This document shows positions 40,954 through 49,995 of a DNA stretch of 64,000 nucleotides, piece by piece. A model generated the notes under the pieces. That model saw nothing but the letters and a program-made list of their open reading frames with translations, was not told the origin of the DNA and did not search any database. The stretch is from a virus: positions 1-64,000 of IMG/VR virus record IMGVR_UViG_3300035670_000040; one strand, written 5' to 3'. The translations under genes were made by a program, and so were the position numbers. Position 1 is the stretch's first letter, and each line of letters begins with the position of its first letter.

Positions 40954-42102
40954 TTATTCTTCAATAAGAACTTTTTCAGATTTTTGTTTTAAAACAATAT
41001 TTGCTTCGTTTTTAAATTTTAGTTCATGTTTAAGTTTATTTTCCAATAATGGTAAAATCTTGGATTCCCAAACGGAATCATCATCTTTCCAATCTTTATA
41101 AAAACCAAGAACTTCTTCACCGACAGCATATCTATGTCCTTGTTTATGTATTATTCCATATCCTTCAGCCATTTCTAACAAACCAGAATACTTTGATAAA
41201 CCTGTTCTGAAATTAAGATACATTTCACATTCCAAGAAAGGAGGAACAAAACGATTTTTTGTTGTCAAAACTCTCATAGTCAATCCATTCACATCTTTTG
41301 ATAAAGGAGTCACTTCATCGCTTGCATTTTTGTTATCGGATTTTCCTACTCTTTCTTGTTTTGTTGCCATTTGAACAAGTACAGATGACATATAAAGAGG
41401 ACCAGATCCTCCGCTTTGACTTTTAACAAGTGTTGGATACATCGCACCAGGATTATCATAAATATGATTAGTAAAAACCACTGGACAGTTTGCTTTTGCC
41501 GCAGCATGTGTAATTGCTCTCAACATAGACTTCAAAGAAACTGCCCTAGCCCCCATATCAGCGGAATCTTTACCATCTTCTATAACCTTGGCTTCTCTTG
41601 CAGAGATTAAATTTCCCAAGGAGTCGATAGCAAGAAGAACTTTTCCCTGAAGACCCTTTTCTATAATGGTTTTTAAGAATTTTACAATCTGGTTTCTACA
41701 ATCTTCTATAATCTCTGTCGGACAATGTTTGATTTTTTTAGGATCACATCCTAAATTTATTGCTGTTTCTGGATCAAGAGCATTTTCTGTATCAAAGTAA
41801 ACAACATGCATTCCTTTTCTCTGTGCTGTTGCCATAATTTTGTTTACCATCAAAGTCTTTCCACATGCTTGTGGACCAGCAAATCCCGTAATCCTACCCA
41901 TGGGAATTCCTCCATAAAGAGAACCAGAAATGATAGCATTAAGAGCCATACAACCAGTATCAATCCATTCACTTACTGTTGAAAGTGTATTTTCATTTAA
42001 GAACGCAGCATCTGGATTAAGATCATCCAGAACCTTAAAAGCATCTTCAATATATCCAGTTTCTTCGTTTTGTTGATTTGTTTCTTTTTTTGTTTTTGCC
42101 AT
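40954..42102 (-). CDS. uvsX: RecA-like recombinase UvsX
   Basis: 382 aa (T4 UvsX 391). Walker A GPQACGKT (76-83), YFDTENALDPE, Walker B KVLLAIDSLGN, PVVFTNHIYDNPG and the DNA-binding loop segment SQSGGSGPLYMSSV are as in UvsX. It assembles on gp32-coated ssDNA with UvsY and catalyses strand invasion for recombination-dependent replication. The acidic N-terminal region is typical. Promoter: TTGCTTTTAC type. Confidence 0.95.
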   Translation of the reverse strand: MAKTKKETNQQNEETGYIEDAFKVLDDLNPDAAFLNENTLSTVSEWIDTGCMALNAIISGSLYGGIPMGRITGFAGPQACGKTLMVNKIMATAQRKGMHVVYFDTENALDPETAINLGCDPKKIKHCPTEIIEDCRNQIVKFLKTIIEKGLQGKVLLAIDSLGNLISAREAKVIEDGKDSADMGARAVSLKSMLRAITHAAAKANCPVVFTNHIYDNPGAMYPTLVKSQSGGSGPLYMSSVLVQMATKQERVGKSDNKNASDEVTPLSKDVNGLTMRVLTTKNRFVPPFLECEMYLNFRTGLSKYSGLLEMAEGYGIIHKQGHRYAVGEEVLGFYKDWKDDDSVWESKILPLLENKLKHELKFKNEANIVLKQKSEKVLIEE

Positions 42103-42114
42103 AATTGTTGAATG

Positions 42115-42142
42115 ATTATAGATATTTTTTTGGTAAAAGCAA
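42115..42142 (-). promoter_or_regulatory. Promoter of the uvsX-41 operon
   Basis: TTGCTT (42137-42142), 16-nt spacer, TATAAT (42115-42120), 12 nt to ATG; shares the extended TTGCTTTTAC with nrdB. Confidence 0.65.
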
Positions 42143-42148
42143 GAAATA

Positions 42149-42178
42149 AAAAACCCCGATTTAAAATCGGGGTTTTTT
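42149..42178. terminator. Bidirectional intrinsic terminator
   Basis: Stem AACCCCGATTT / AAATCGGGGTT with T-runs on both strands; lies between the 129-aa gene (42202) and uvsX, insulating the two minus-strand units. Confidence 0.9.
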
Positions 42179-42201
42179 ATGCCTTATGTCAATACTAAAT
42201 T

Positions 42202-42591
42202 CTATTCATCAAATAGCTTAATAACATCTGGTCCCTTGTTTTCTGGAGTGGTTATTCCTTGATTTGATGGTACATATAAATTACTCTTATTGAAGATTTG
42301 AGAATATTGAGCCTGTAATCTAAAGTCAATTGCTTCTATGTCTGTAGTTGTTATAGTTTCCTTATTATAAGAAAGAACAACATCAGATTCTTTTTCTGCT
42401 AAGAATTCTCTAAAAAACAGAGGAAATAGCTGAATAGACATTCTATTATCCGGTGTTGGAACCGTAGATAGAATTACTGGATTCTTAACATTTAATTTAC
42501 TTTCATCTTCAGATGAAAGTTCTCCAAGAATTGTTCTTCCTACATAATCTAGAAAAACTACTATTTTTTTATTTGTTTGTGTATCACTCAT
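42202..42591 (-). CDS. Sm-like-fold candidate, replication-linked protein
   Basis: 129 aa. VVFLDYVGRTILGELSSED near the start reads like an Sm/SH3 barrel strand pair, and the rest includes MSIQLFPLFFREFLA and a C-terminal DVIKLFDE. The tail resembles the LF-acidic tails of gp43 here (TKLFSEDYD), a possible clamp-binding peptide. It lies between uvsX and polymerase with a terminator after it. No named homologue is known to me, though similar small proteins occur in T4-like phages. Confidence 0.6.
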   Translation of the reverse strand: MSDTQTNKKIVVFLDYVGRTILGELSSEDESKLNVKNPVILSTVPTPDNRMSIQLFPLFFREFLAEKESDVVLSYNKETITTTDIEAIDFRLQAQYSQIFNKSNLYVPSNQGITTPENKGPDVIKLFDE

Positions 42592-42635
42592 ATTAGACTT
42601 TATAGTTTATATAAACAAAATAAAAAGTCAACATA

Positions 42636-45218
42636 TTAATCATAATCTTCTGAAAAAAGTTTTGTTATATCTGTTTCATAATTGCATGTAAGTGATGGAA
42701 AACTCCATCCTATACATGAATAAATTCTTTCTAATGGAGGAGATACAGTTTTTTTGAACATTTTTTCGTAATCAGGGACAATATCTTTTTTTATTTCTTC
42801 TGGAAAAACTTCATTATAGGAAATAACATTTATGTTGTATTTGTTTTTGGAAACATAAAAGATTTTAACCTTGTTTCCGCTAGAAATTTTTTCATATAAA
42901 TGTTCTATGTTATAACTTTTTAAAAGATTGTTAAAGTATATTGATGCTTTTACATGATTAGGAGTTGCTTTAGGTGTTTTAAATCCAACTGTTATAGATT
43001 CATATTTTGAAATATCTGTAATTTTTTTTCTTGTAGAAATTAAATTTATATCCATCTCTAAGAACTTTTTATATGATTCTATAAAAATATTATCAGATTC
43101 TTTTTTATCTTCTGATAAAATAATTGATTCAACAACGTTTCTAATCAAGTCCTTTACTTCATTTGACATTGTTGATTTAGCCAACTCCACTCCTTTATAT
43201 ATAAATTGTTTTTTTGGTTTTGTTCCTTCTTTATCAATTACATGAAGAATATACATTTTCTTCTCAAGAAACAATCCTTTATCACAAATTGTTTCTCTCT
43301 TAAAAACAAACCTTGGATCTATTGAATTATGTTTCTGTTTTGACCAAATTATAATTTCTTTATTTAATTTTTTATCAATTTCATCTATTATTTGTTTAGC
43401 TAGGGGTGTTACTTCTTTATTATCATCCAACAATAAGGAATTTTCCTTTTTTAATAAAGGATCTATTGTAAAAAAAATACTATCCGTATCAGAATATAGA
43501 TATACACCATTTTTTTCTCCATCAAATCCTCTTTCTTTCATGTAATCAAAAACAATATCGGATGCTTTTTTGATGACTGATTGACCAGTCATTGTTACAC
43601 TCGCAGAATGATCAATATCATATAGGGGAGAGAACTTTTGAGCAAAAGTTCCATAAATAGAATTCAAAACAAGTTTGTAAACATTTTGCTGTGTGTCCAA
43701 GTCTTGAATTTTTTGCTTAATTTTTTGTTTTTCGGCTTTATCGGTTATATTAGAACTTTCTTTCTGATATTTTTGCATCTCATTTTTAGCATCCACCCTT
43801 TGTTTGTATAATTTATCAATATAACAGGGAACTACACCCTTTGTTTTTTGTGTATACAATACATCATAATCAGAAATACATATTTTTTCTCTTTCAACTA
43901 ATTTTAAAAATTTTTCTTTTGATAAAGAGATTATTTTACCATTAATTAAAGATAATTTGTATTCGTCATCTGTTTTTTCTAAAATTTTTCCTATTTTAGT
44001 TTCAGGTGAAATATTTAATGTAATAATTGTATTGGGATATAGACTATTGGCATCATAACTAACCAGTGACTTCTGTAATCCTCTTTCTGGATCATGTACA
44101 TACCCTCCAACATATTCTTGTTTTTCATGATCTGATTTAAATGTTGGAATCATCTTACCCTGCAATAATGCCTCATGTGCAATTGCTCCTGTAATCATAG
44201 AAACCTTACCAGTAGCCTTTTCAAATGGGATAAACCCTTTATATGATAAGTTTCTTACCAAATCCAAATATTTCAATGTTTCTTCTAGTTTTACAAGAAG
44301 TCTTACGTCTTGAATATTATATTTTACAAATGTATTCCAGTCAGATTCTGCTAATTCTGCTAAATTACCTGTTCCAAAATCAATTTTTCCTTCTTTTAGT
44401 TCTTTCTCAGCAATAAAATTCAGACTATATGACTCAGAATCGCCTCTAGAAAAGGCTTTATAGATAATCATGTAGTCTAGATTGGAAACTCCAGAAATAT
44501 ACCACTTATCAAATGGTTTGTTGTACTTGTTTATAACAACACCTTCTCTACAATAAACATTTTGAATAGGAGAAAGTCTATTATATTCGTCTCCCTTAAA
44601 TTGTTTAATCCTATTAATGAGATAAGGGACATCGAATGTTTCTGTATTCCATCCACACATTATATCTGGTGGATCTTTTTCCCAAAACTGTAAGAATTTT
44701 TCTAATAATTCGTATTCGTTCTCACAAAAATAATAAATTTCATTTGATTCTTTTGAGGAATACTTTTTTGTACCCCAACTATAATACTTCTTTTTTAAAG
44801 AATCATATATGGTTATTAAATTTATAGGATCTTCTGCCTGAGAAGGTTCCGGAAATTTTTCTGGGCTAAAAGTTTCCAAATCCCAAAAATATATTTTCAA
44901 AGGAAAGCCTGATAAATCTTTTGTTTTCTGATCTTCTCTGAATGTATTGATTAAAAAATCTTGTTCTACATTCAAATTTTGAAAAATTCTTTTTATAGGT
45001 GTTTCATTTACAAATTTATTTCTATAATAATTGTTTTTGAATGTAAGTTTTTTTAATTTTGTATTAAAAATAGAAATTCCATCAGTTTTTTCATTACTTT
45101 CAATATATAAACTAGGTTCGTAGGATGTTTCGATTTTTATTCTATTACCATCCTCATCCCAAGTCCAAAGATTAATGCATCCGTCTTTATTATTATATGC
45201 TACGTTTCGATAAGCCAT
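42636..45218 (-). CDS. 43: Family B DNA polymerase
   Basis: 860 aa (T4 gp43 898). The exonuclease motifs are YFWDLETFS (Exo I), MCGWNTETFDVPYL (Exo II) and YNIQDVRLL (Exo III). The polymerase motifs are SYDANSLYPN (387-396, motif A with D389), KLVLNSIYGTF (motif B) and YSDTDS (575-580, motif C). The protein is a complete replicative polymerase with proofreading. The C-terminus TKLFSEDYD should bind the clamp. The start codon lies in an 8-bp hairpin shared with the stop of the upstream glycosyltransferase gene. Confidence 0.96.
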   Translation of the reverse strand: MAYRNVAYNNKDGCINLWTWDEDGNRIKIETSYEPSLYIESNEKTDGISIFNTKLKKLTFKNNYYRNKFVNETPIKRIFQNLNVEQDFLINTFREDQKTKDLSGFPLKIYFWDLETFSPEKFPEPSQAEDPINLITIYDSLKKKYYSWGTKKYSSKESNEIYYFCENEYELLEKFLQFWEKDPPDIMCGWNTETFDVPYLINRIKQFKGDEYNRLSPIQNVYCREGVVINKYNKPFDKWYISGVSNLDYMIIYKAFSRGDSESYSLNFIAEKELKEGKIDFGTGNLAELAESDWNTFVKYNIQDVRLLVKLEETLKYLDLVRNLSYKGFIPFEKATGKVSMITGAIAHEALLQGKMIPTFKSDHEKQEYVGGYVHDPERGLQKSLVSYDANSLYPNTIITLNISPETKIGKILEKTDDEYKLSLINGKIISLSKEKFLKLVEREKICISDYDVLYTQKTKGVVPCYIDKLYKQRVDAKNEMQKYQKESSNITDKAEKQKIKQKIQDLDTQQNVYKLVLNSIYGTFAQKFSPLYDIDHSASVTMTGQSVIKKASDIVFDYMKERGFDGEKNGVYLYSDTDSIFFTIDPLLKKENSLLLDDNKEVTPLAKQIIDEIDKKLNKEIIIWSKQKHNSIDPRFVFKRETICDKGLFLEKKMYILHVIDKEGTKPKKQFIYKGVELAKSTMSNEVKDLIRNVVESIILSEDKKESDNIFIESYKKFLEMDINLISTRKKITDISKYESITVGFKTPKATPNHVKASIYFNNLLKSYNIEHLYEKISSGNKVKIFYVSKNKYNINVISYNEVFPEEIKKDIVPDYEKMFKKTVSPPLERIYSCIGWSFPSLTCNYETDITKLFSEDYD

Positions 45219-45230
45219 GAGTTGGCTTAT
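45210..45230 (-). promoter_or_regulatory. Start-codon hairpin of the gp43 mRNA
   Basis: ATAAGCCA / TGGCTTAT arms with a 5-nt loop. In the mRNA the right arm holds the UG of the gp43 AUG and the left arm holds the UAA stop of the upstream gene. It may repress gp43 translation unless a ribosome terminates there. Confidence 0.5.
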
Positions 45231-46528
45231 ATTATCTGATCTTTATTTAGTAAAGTCAAGTTAGGATATTTTTCATTTCTCTCTTTTGACCCCCATCCAG
45301 TCAAATAAAGACCTTCATATAGATCCATATGATCTTCTAACCACATTGTTTCAGCAAAATCTCTGGCTTTCTTTGATTCTTTCATATAAACATTTACATC
45401 AGATGTTAAATGTTCCAACATACCTACTAAATCTCTTCCTGTTTTGAATTTGTTTTGAGATAATTCATAGGTACATAAGTCTTGGTATGCACCAGGTATT
45501 CCGAGAGCACCAGCTTCTATCATTTTAATATTACTCTTTGATTTATTAAAGATATTATCAACCAAAGGAGCAAAAGTAACATTACAATTCGCATCTACTA
45601 GACCTTGTGGGTACTCTGGTAACACAGACCAGTCTAAATACTCCATTTCTCCATTGTCTATAAATGGTTTTACTGCTAATGGGTAACATCCCTTCCAAAC
45701 AAACTTAAATTTCTTTCTTGCTTTGATAATTTCATCAACTACATGACCGAAATCGTCTTTCATACCCGTTCTATTCAAAACATCTATATGTGTACCTGAT
45801 CCAGAATAAAGAACTCTTGGTCTTTTCTTGTTCTTCTCAAAGTTTTTGAGAAGTTTTTGAGAGTCGTACATTCTATCAAGCCAAAATTTCGGCGCGTAAT
45901 TAGGAATAACTGTTATATTCTTATTTCCTGTCTTTTCTATATAATAATCTTTCATGAATTGACAAGTTACAGTCATTTCATCCATCATTCCTATGATTTC
46001 TAAAATATTTTTTACAATTTTTTCATCATTAAATGCGTCCTTGCATCTATTGTAATCAGGAATATCTTCTCTAAAAACAATATCATCAACTTCATAAATA
46101 AGTCTAAGATCAATAGATTTTTTAATTTTATTAAGTTCTTTGATAAAAGATAATTGATGTTCAGTTGCTTGTCTTTGGAATCTAACGGCTTTTAGAGATT
46201 GGTAAAACCTGACATCTAAAATCATTTGTGTCATTCCAGAACAAACTGCTTTTTGATAAAAATTTAAAAGATATTCTGGCCATATCATTCTCCAGAATCC
46301 ACATCCACCATAGTCAGCATAATAATTTAAGACTCTAGGAAGACTGGATTCTGGCATTTCAATTGGTGCTGGTGTAGGAATCTTTATAGGGAAAAGATGA
46401 ACATAAAAATAATTTAATAAATTATTTTGAGTCCCAACAGGAGGAAACGGGATTTCTTTCTTAAGAACATTAAATCCATATGTAACTCTTCTATCAGAAT
46501 TTTCTTCTTTTTTTATTTTTAAAGCCAT
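45227..46528 (-). CDS. Glycosyltransferase, GT-B fold (family 1/4-like)
   Basis: 433 aa. The C-terminal Rossmann half has RPRVLYSGSGTHIDV, FKFVWKGCYP and SNIKMIEAGALGIPGAYQ, the acceptor/nucleotide-sugar site pattern of GT-B enzymes with a conserved glutamate. The N-terminus includes YADYGGCGFWRMIWPEYLL. Similar glycosyltransferases occur near gp43 in T4-like marine phages. The substrate is unknown: phage DNA, virion proteins or host glycans are possible. Promoter 16 nt spacing, TATAAT. Confidence 0.75.
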   Translation of the reverse strand: MALKIKKEENSDRRVTYGFNVLKKEIPFPPVGTQNNLLNYFYVHLFPIKIPTPAPIEMPESSLPRVLNYYADYGGCGFWRMIWPEYLLNFYQKAVCSGMTQMILDVRFYQSLKAVRFQRQATEHQLSFIKELNKIKKSIDLRLIYEVDDIVFREDIPDYNRCKDAFNDEKIVKNILEIIGMMDEMTVTCQFMKDYYIEKTGNKNITVIPNYAPKFWLDRMYDSQKLLKNFEKNKKRPRVLYSGSGTHIDVLNRTGMKDDFGHVVDEIIKARKKFKFVWKGCYPLAVKPFIDNGEMEYLDWSVLPEYPQGLVDANCNVTFAPLVDNIFNKSKSNIKMIEAGALGIPGAYQDLCTYELSQNKFKTGRDLVGMLEHLTSDVNVYMKESKKARDFAETMWLEDHMDLYEGLYLTGWGSKERNEKYPNLTLLNKDQII

Positions 46529-46539
46529 AATTGTGATAT

Positions 46540-46567
46540 ATTATATCAAGTAATTTATAAAAATCAA
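46540..46567 (-). promoter_or_regulatory. Promoter of the glycosyltransferase-gp43 unit
   Basis: TTGATT (46562-46567), 16-nt spacer, TATAAT (46540-46545), 11 nt to ATG on the minus strand. Confidence 0.65.
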
Positions 46568-48369
46568 ATTACTATTCTTGTTTTCCCGTTTATTTTTTCC
46601 AAAGTTATAACATTATCTATATTGTTTTTAGAAACAGAAGGATTGTGTGAAATAATATATATTGATTCTTTGTATTTTTCGGATTTTTCTTTTAAAATCT
46701 CCAATACTTTGTTTGTTCCGATTTCATCCAATGCTGAATCAAAAAGTTCATCATACATATTAAGTGAATAATATATACCAGACTGTGATTTAAGTATGTC
46801 CTGAAATGTAAAAAGTATTGAAATATCTATTCTTTTTCTTTCTCCTCCACTAAAATTAAAATAAGAGCATTCTTTTTTGTTCTCATTTATAATTGTTTCG
46901 TCAAAATATTCATCAAAGGTACATGTACATGGTGCTTCTAGTCTTTTTAAATAAAAATTCAATTTATTATTGAAGAAAACAAGAAGTTTTTTAATAATAT
47001 GTGTCTTAACACCCTCCTCTGAAACAATAAGTTTTGAATTTTCTAGAATATTCAGTGTTTTTTGTTGATTTGTAAGTTTTTCTTCTATTTCTTTTACGGA
47101 TTGTTCTATTTCTTTTATTTTTTCTTCTGTATGATCCTTTTCTTGTAGTAAACTATCTATAGATTCTTGAATTTCCGAATTTTTGTCATTAATTGTAGAA
47201 TTCTCCTTTATTAAAACATCTATATTTGTTATTTTTTGATTAAATGTTTTATATAAATCATTTAATTCTCTTTGTTTTTTGATAAAATTATTTTTTTCAT
47301 TTAAAATTTCATGTCTTTGTTTTGATATATTATCAAATTCTTGTTTTTTTGTGTTTTTATCATCAGATAATTGATTTAAATGTTCTTCTATAGAAGAATC
47401 GTCTTCATCCGACAGTTTTTTCTTACATGTTGGACATATTCCTGTTTTATTCTTTAATGATTTTATTTGTTTTTCTATATTTTCAATTTCAGTATGAAAA
47501 ACTGCTTCTTTTTTGGAAGCATCCAGCAATGAGTCAGCTATTTTTGATACTTTTTCTTCTATTTTTTTAATAGCACTTTCAGTTTTTTTCAAAGATTCCT
47601 CCAATTTACTTTTTGTGTCTAAAAGTGTTTGATTTTTATTTGTTTTTAACTTTTCTTCGTTTTCTTTTATTTTATTTTTTAAAGTTTCAATTTTTTGATC
47701 CTTTATTTGTTGGTTTTTTAATTTTTGTTCTTTAAAAAAAGAAATTGTTTTTTGTTTTTCTGAAAAAAGGCTGGAAGAAATATCATATTCTTTTTTTAAG
47801 TCATTGTAATCCTGCCTAACATTAGAAAGCATCTCACTAAAAACGTTTATTTGAAGAATACTTTCAATAAATTTTCTTTTTTCCACTTTCTTCTGAGCCA
47901 TGAATGGAATAGTATTGTCTAATGACATTATTACAGAGTTTCTAAACAACTCTTCATTTGCTCCTATAAGTTCTATTATGGCTTCGTCTGTTTTTTGAAT
48001 GGTAGAGTATGTTGTATCGACTTCTTTCTTATACAAATGAACTTTACTTGGATTTAAACTTCTTTCTATCTTGTATTCTGTAGTTTTACCGTCTAATGGC
48101 GTTAAGTCAAATTCCAATTCAACCAAACAAGTTTCTTTAGAATGATTGTGAACAATTTTGTCTTTTTTGATATCTCTTATAGTATTTCCGAAGATAACCC
48201 AATATAAGGCATCTAAAATTGTGGTTTTTCCACAACCATTTTTACTTTGTTTATCTTTATTTTCCCCTGTTATAAGAAAAATTCCTTTTTTAAGAGACAA
48301 TTCTAATTCATCATCACCAACAGATAAAAAATTTTTAATTTTTAATTTTTTAAATAAAATTTTTTTCAT
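46564..48369 (-). CDS. 46: Recombination nuclease subunit gp46 (Rad50/SbcC-like)
   Basis: 601 aa (T4 gp46 560). Walker A region FLITGENKDK then KNGCGKTTILDALYW; long coiled-coil arms on either side of a zinc hook CPTCKKK (C312, C315); signature FSGGERKRIDISIL and a D-loop/Walker B MYDELFDSALDE. With gp47 it forms the Mre11-Rad50-type complex that resects DNA ends. In T4, 46 and 47 are close neighbours; here about 9.2 kb of sugar genes separate them. Confidence 0.93.
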   Translation of the reverse strand: MKKILFKKLKIKNFLSVGDDELELSLKKGIFLITGENKDKQSKNGCGKTTILDALYWVIFGNTIRDIKKDKIVHNHSKETCLVELEFDLTPLDGKTTEYKIERSLNPSKVHLYKKEVDTTYSTIQKTDEAIIELIGANEELFRNSVIMSLDNTIPFMAQKKVEKRKFIESILQINVFSEMLSNVRQDYNDLKKEYDISSSLFSEKQKTISFFKEQKLKNQQIKDQKIETLKNKIKENEEKLKTNKNQTLLDTKSKLEESLKKTESAIKKIEEKVSKIADSLLDASKKEAVFHTEIENIEKQIKSLKNKTGICPTCKKKLSDEDDSSIEEHLNQLSDDKNTKKQEFDNISKQRHEILNEKNNFIKKQRELNDLYKTFNQKITNIDVLIKENSTINDKNSEIQESIDSLLQEKDHTEEKIKEIEQSVKEIEEKLTNQQKTLNILENSKLIVSEEGVKTHIIKKLLVFFNNKLNFYLKRLEAPCTCTFDEYFDETIINENKKECSYFNFSGGERKRIDISILFTFQDILKSQSGIYYSLNMYDELFDSALDEIGTNKVLEILKEKSEKYKESIYIISHNPSVSKNNIDNVITLEKINGKTRIVI

Positions 48370-48417
48370 TATATTATGTATAATATAACATATGTTTTTA
48401 ATATATTCAACAATATA

Positions 48418-49140
48418 TTAAAAACAACTAAAATTAGAATAATATAAATTATCTAAACGATAATGAATTGAATCCAAACCTTCGCATAACTCTATTATTC
48501 TTGGTTTGTTTAATGATGATGCTATTGTGGTAGGAGAACTTTGATTTCCCAAAAACAACTTACAGCTATTAATTTTTATAAAAAAATCATATAAACAAGA
48601 CACTTTTAACATTTCTACGTTGTTTTTAAATTTAAAATTATTATATTGTTCTTCATCAAAACATATAAATTTTGCATTTTGATTATTTTTAATAATTTCT
48701 TCATATTTTTTAGAAGATTTCTGAGTTAATGGTATTCTAACAGATCTATTAATTAATAAGACATCTTTTAAAGAATCATCTTTTTCTGAAATTTCTATCC
48801 ATTTATAATCTTTAGGTGTGTTTTTTTCATTTAAAAATGTTTTTAAAAAAATATTCAACCAATTATCTCTATATAAAAGATTAGAATATCTAAATGATAC
48901 AAGATTTATATCAATACTCTGATTGTCATATATTTCAAAACTTTCAAACCAATCCTGTTTCTTTAAAACAGGGTATAAATCATTATAAGTGAAATCTAAT
49001 CCTTTTTCAAAATTACAACCGATATTACTTAAAAATATTTTTGCTTTAAAACCGGAAATCTCATAGTTTCTTTTGCATACCATCAAACTATTAATAAAAT
49101 CACCTAGTTTTGGACCTGTTAAATAACTTTTACTTACCAT
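48418..49140 (-). CDS. GT9-like glycosyltransferase (heptosyltransferase fold)
   Basis: 240 aa. The N-terminal GPKLGDFINSLMVCK resembles the G-D-x-I-x-S-L start of ADP-heptose-type GT-B enzymes. The C-terminal CKLFLGNQSSPTTIASSLNKPRIIEL matches the nucleotide-sugar site (GNQSSP, then an isoleucine-glutamate). It is the downstream end of the sugar island and overlaps the DUF4254-like gene by 11 nt. Confidence 0.6.
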   Translation of the reverse strand: MVSKSYLTGPKLGDFINSLMVCKRNYEISGFKAKIFLSNIGCNFEKGLDFTYNDLYPVLKKQDWFESFEIYDNQSIDINLVSFRYSNLLYRDNWLNIFLKTFLNEKNTPKDYKWIEISEKDDSLKDVLLINRSVRIPLTQKSSKKYEEIIKNNQNAKFICFDEEQYNNFKFKNNVEMLKVSCLYDFFIKINSCKLFLGNQSSPTTIASSLNKPRIIELCEGLDSIHYRLDNLYYSNFSCF

Positions 49141-49381
49141 ACATTTTAGTAGATCCTTGTTTATATAACTTTTGTGGTTTTCCTGATACGATTAACTCGT
49201 TGATTTTTTCATCTATTTCTTGAATCAAATCAGTTCTGAAAGAATTTGCCACATTTGTTACTCTAGTAGCATCTGCAATTTGTTTATCAGAAGCATTTTT
49301 ATCTCTCTTAATATCTTCTGCCATCCAAATCCTAATATTAGTAATAGTTAATTTGTCAATTAAATTTCCGATTGTATCCAT
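49130..49381 (-). CDS. DUF4254-like small protein
   Basis: 83 aa, helical. NIRIWMAEDIKRDKNASDKQI and an ANSFRTDLIQEIDEKI segment match my memory of DUF4254 (W-x-x-E-D, N-x-x-R-x-D-L-x-E-x-I-D), a small family often found in glycan clusters. Function unknown. AAGGA 9 nt upstream of ATG; overlaps the FkbM gene by 22 nt. Confidence 0.6.
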   Translation of the reverse strand: MDTIGNLIDKLTITNIRIWMAEDIKRDKNASDKQIADATRVTNVANSFRTDLIQEIDEKINELIVSGKPQKLYKQGSTKMYGK

Positions 49382-49995
49382 ATTTTATTTCCTTCTATAA
49401 AATTTGAATTAATATACCAATCTTCGTATGGTTTATTATTCCATTCTGGATTAGAATCCAGACATACTGCATTTTCTACAACTCTAGTATACCCTTTACT
49501 TGTTAGTAAATCAAATATTTTGTTTTTTTGTTCAGATCCAGAACAATATAAATTATGTTCAATTGTCATTAATTTAAACTTCCATTTATTAAAATCTATA
49601 GTATTTAATATAGTAAATTCGTGACCTTCCACGTCTAAAGACAGATAATCTATGGTATCGTCTTTTAAATTTTTTTCTAAAACATCATTTAGAATAAAAC
49701 AAGGAGTTTTAATTCCTTGTTTTGTTATTTTATCAGATGAAAAATAACATTCTCCATTATTATCAGATATAGCACCATAAATATTGATACAATTTCTGTT
49801 TTTAATTAGATTTTGATATACTGAATAGTTTGCCTCTATACATAATCCACTCCAGTTATAATATTTTTCTAAACAATAGGTATTGCTTGTTTGTATTCCA
49901 TCATAAGCTCCAATGTCAACAAAGACTCCGTTAGTTTTATATAATAGATTTTCAAGAACCCATTTGTCTTGTTTTGATTGAGAGAAGTATTTCAT
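49360..49995 (-). CDS. FkbM-family methyltransferase
   Basis: 211 aa. SAM-binding GVFVDIGAYDGIQTSNT followed by LCIEANYSVYQNL, and IDYLSLDVEGHE, are the signature of FkbM/Methyltransf_21 O-methyltransferases, which commonly methylate sugar hydroxyls in surface glycans. It overlaps its neighbours on both sides (4 and 22 nt). Confidence 0.8.
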   Translation of the reverse strand: MKYFSQSKQDKWVLENLLYKTNGVFVDIGAYDGIQTSNTYCLEKYYNWSGLCIEANYSVYQNLIKNRNCINIYGAISDNNGECYFSSDKITKQGIKTPCFILNDVLEKNLKDDTIDYLSLDVEGHEFTILNTIDFNKWKFKLMTIEHNLYCSGSEQKNKIFDLLTSKGYTRVVENAVCLDSNPEWNNKPYEDWYINSNFIEGNKIWIQSEI

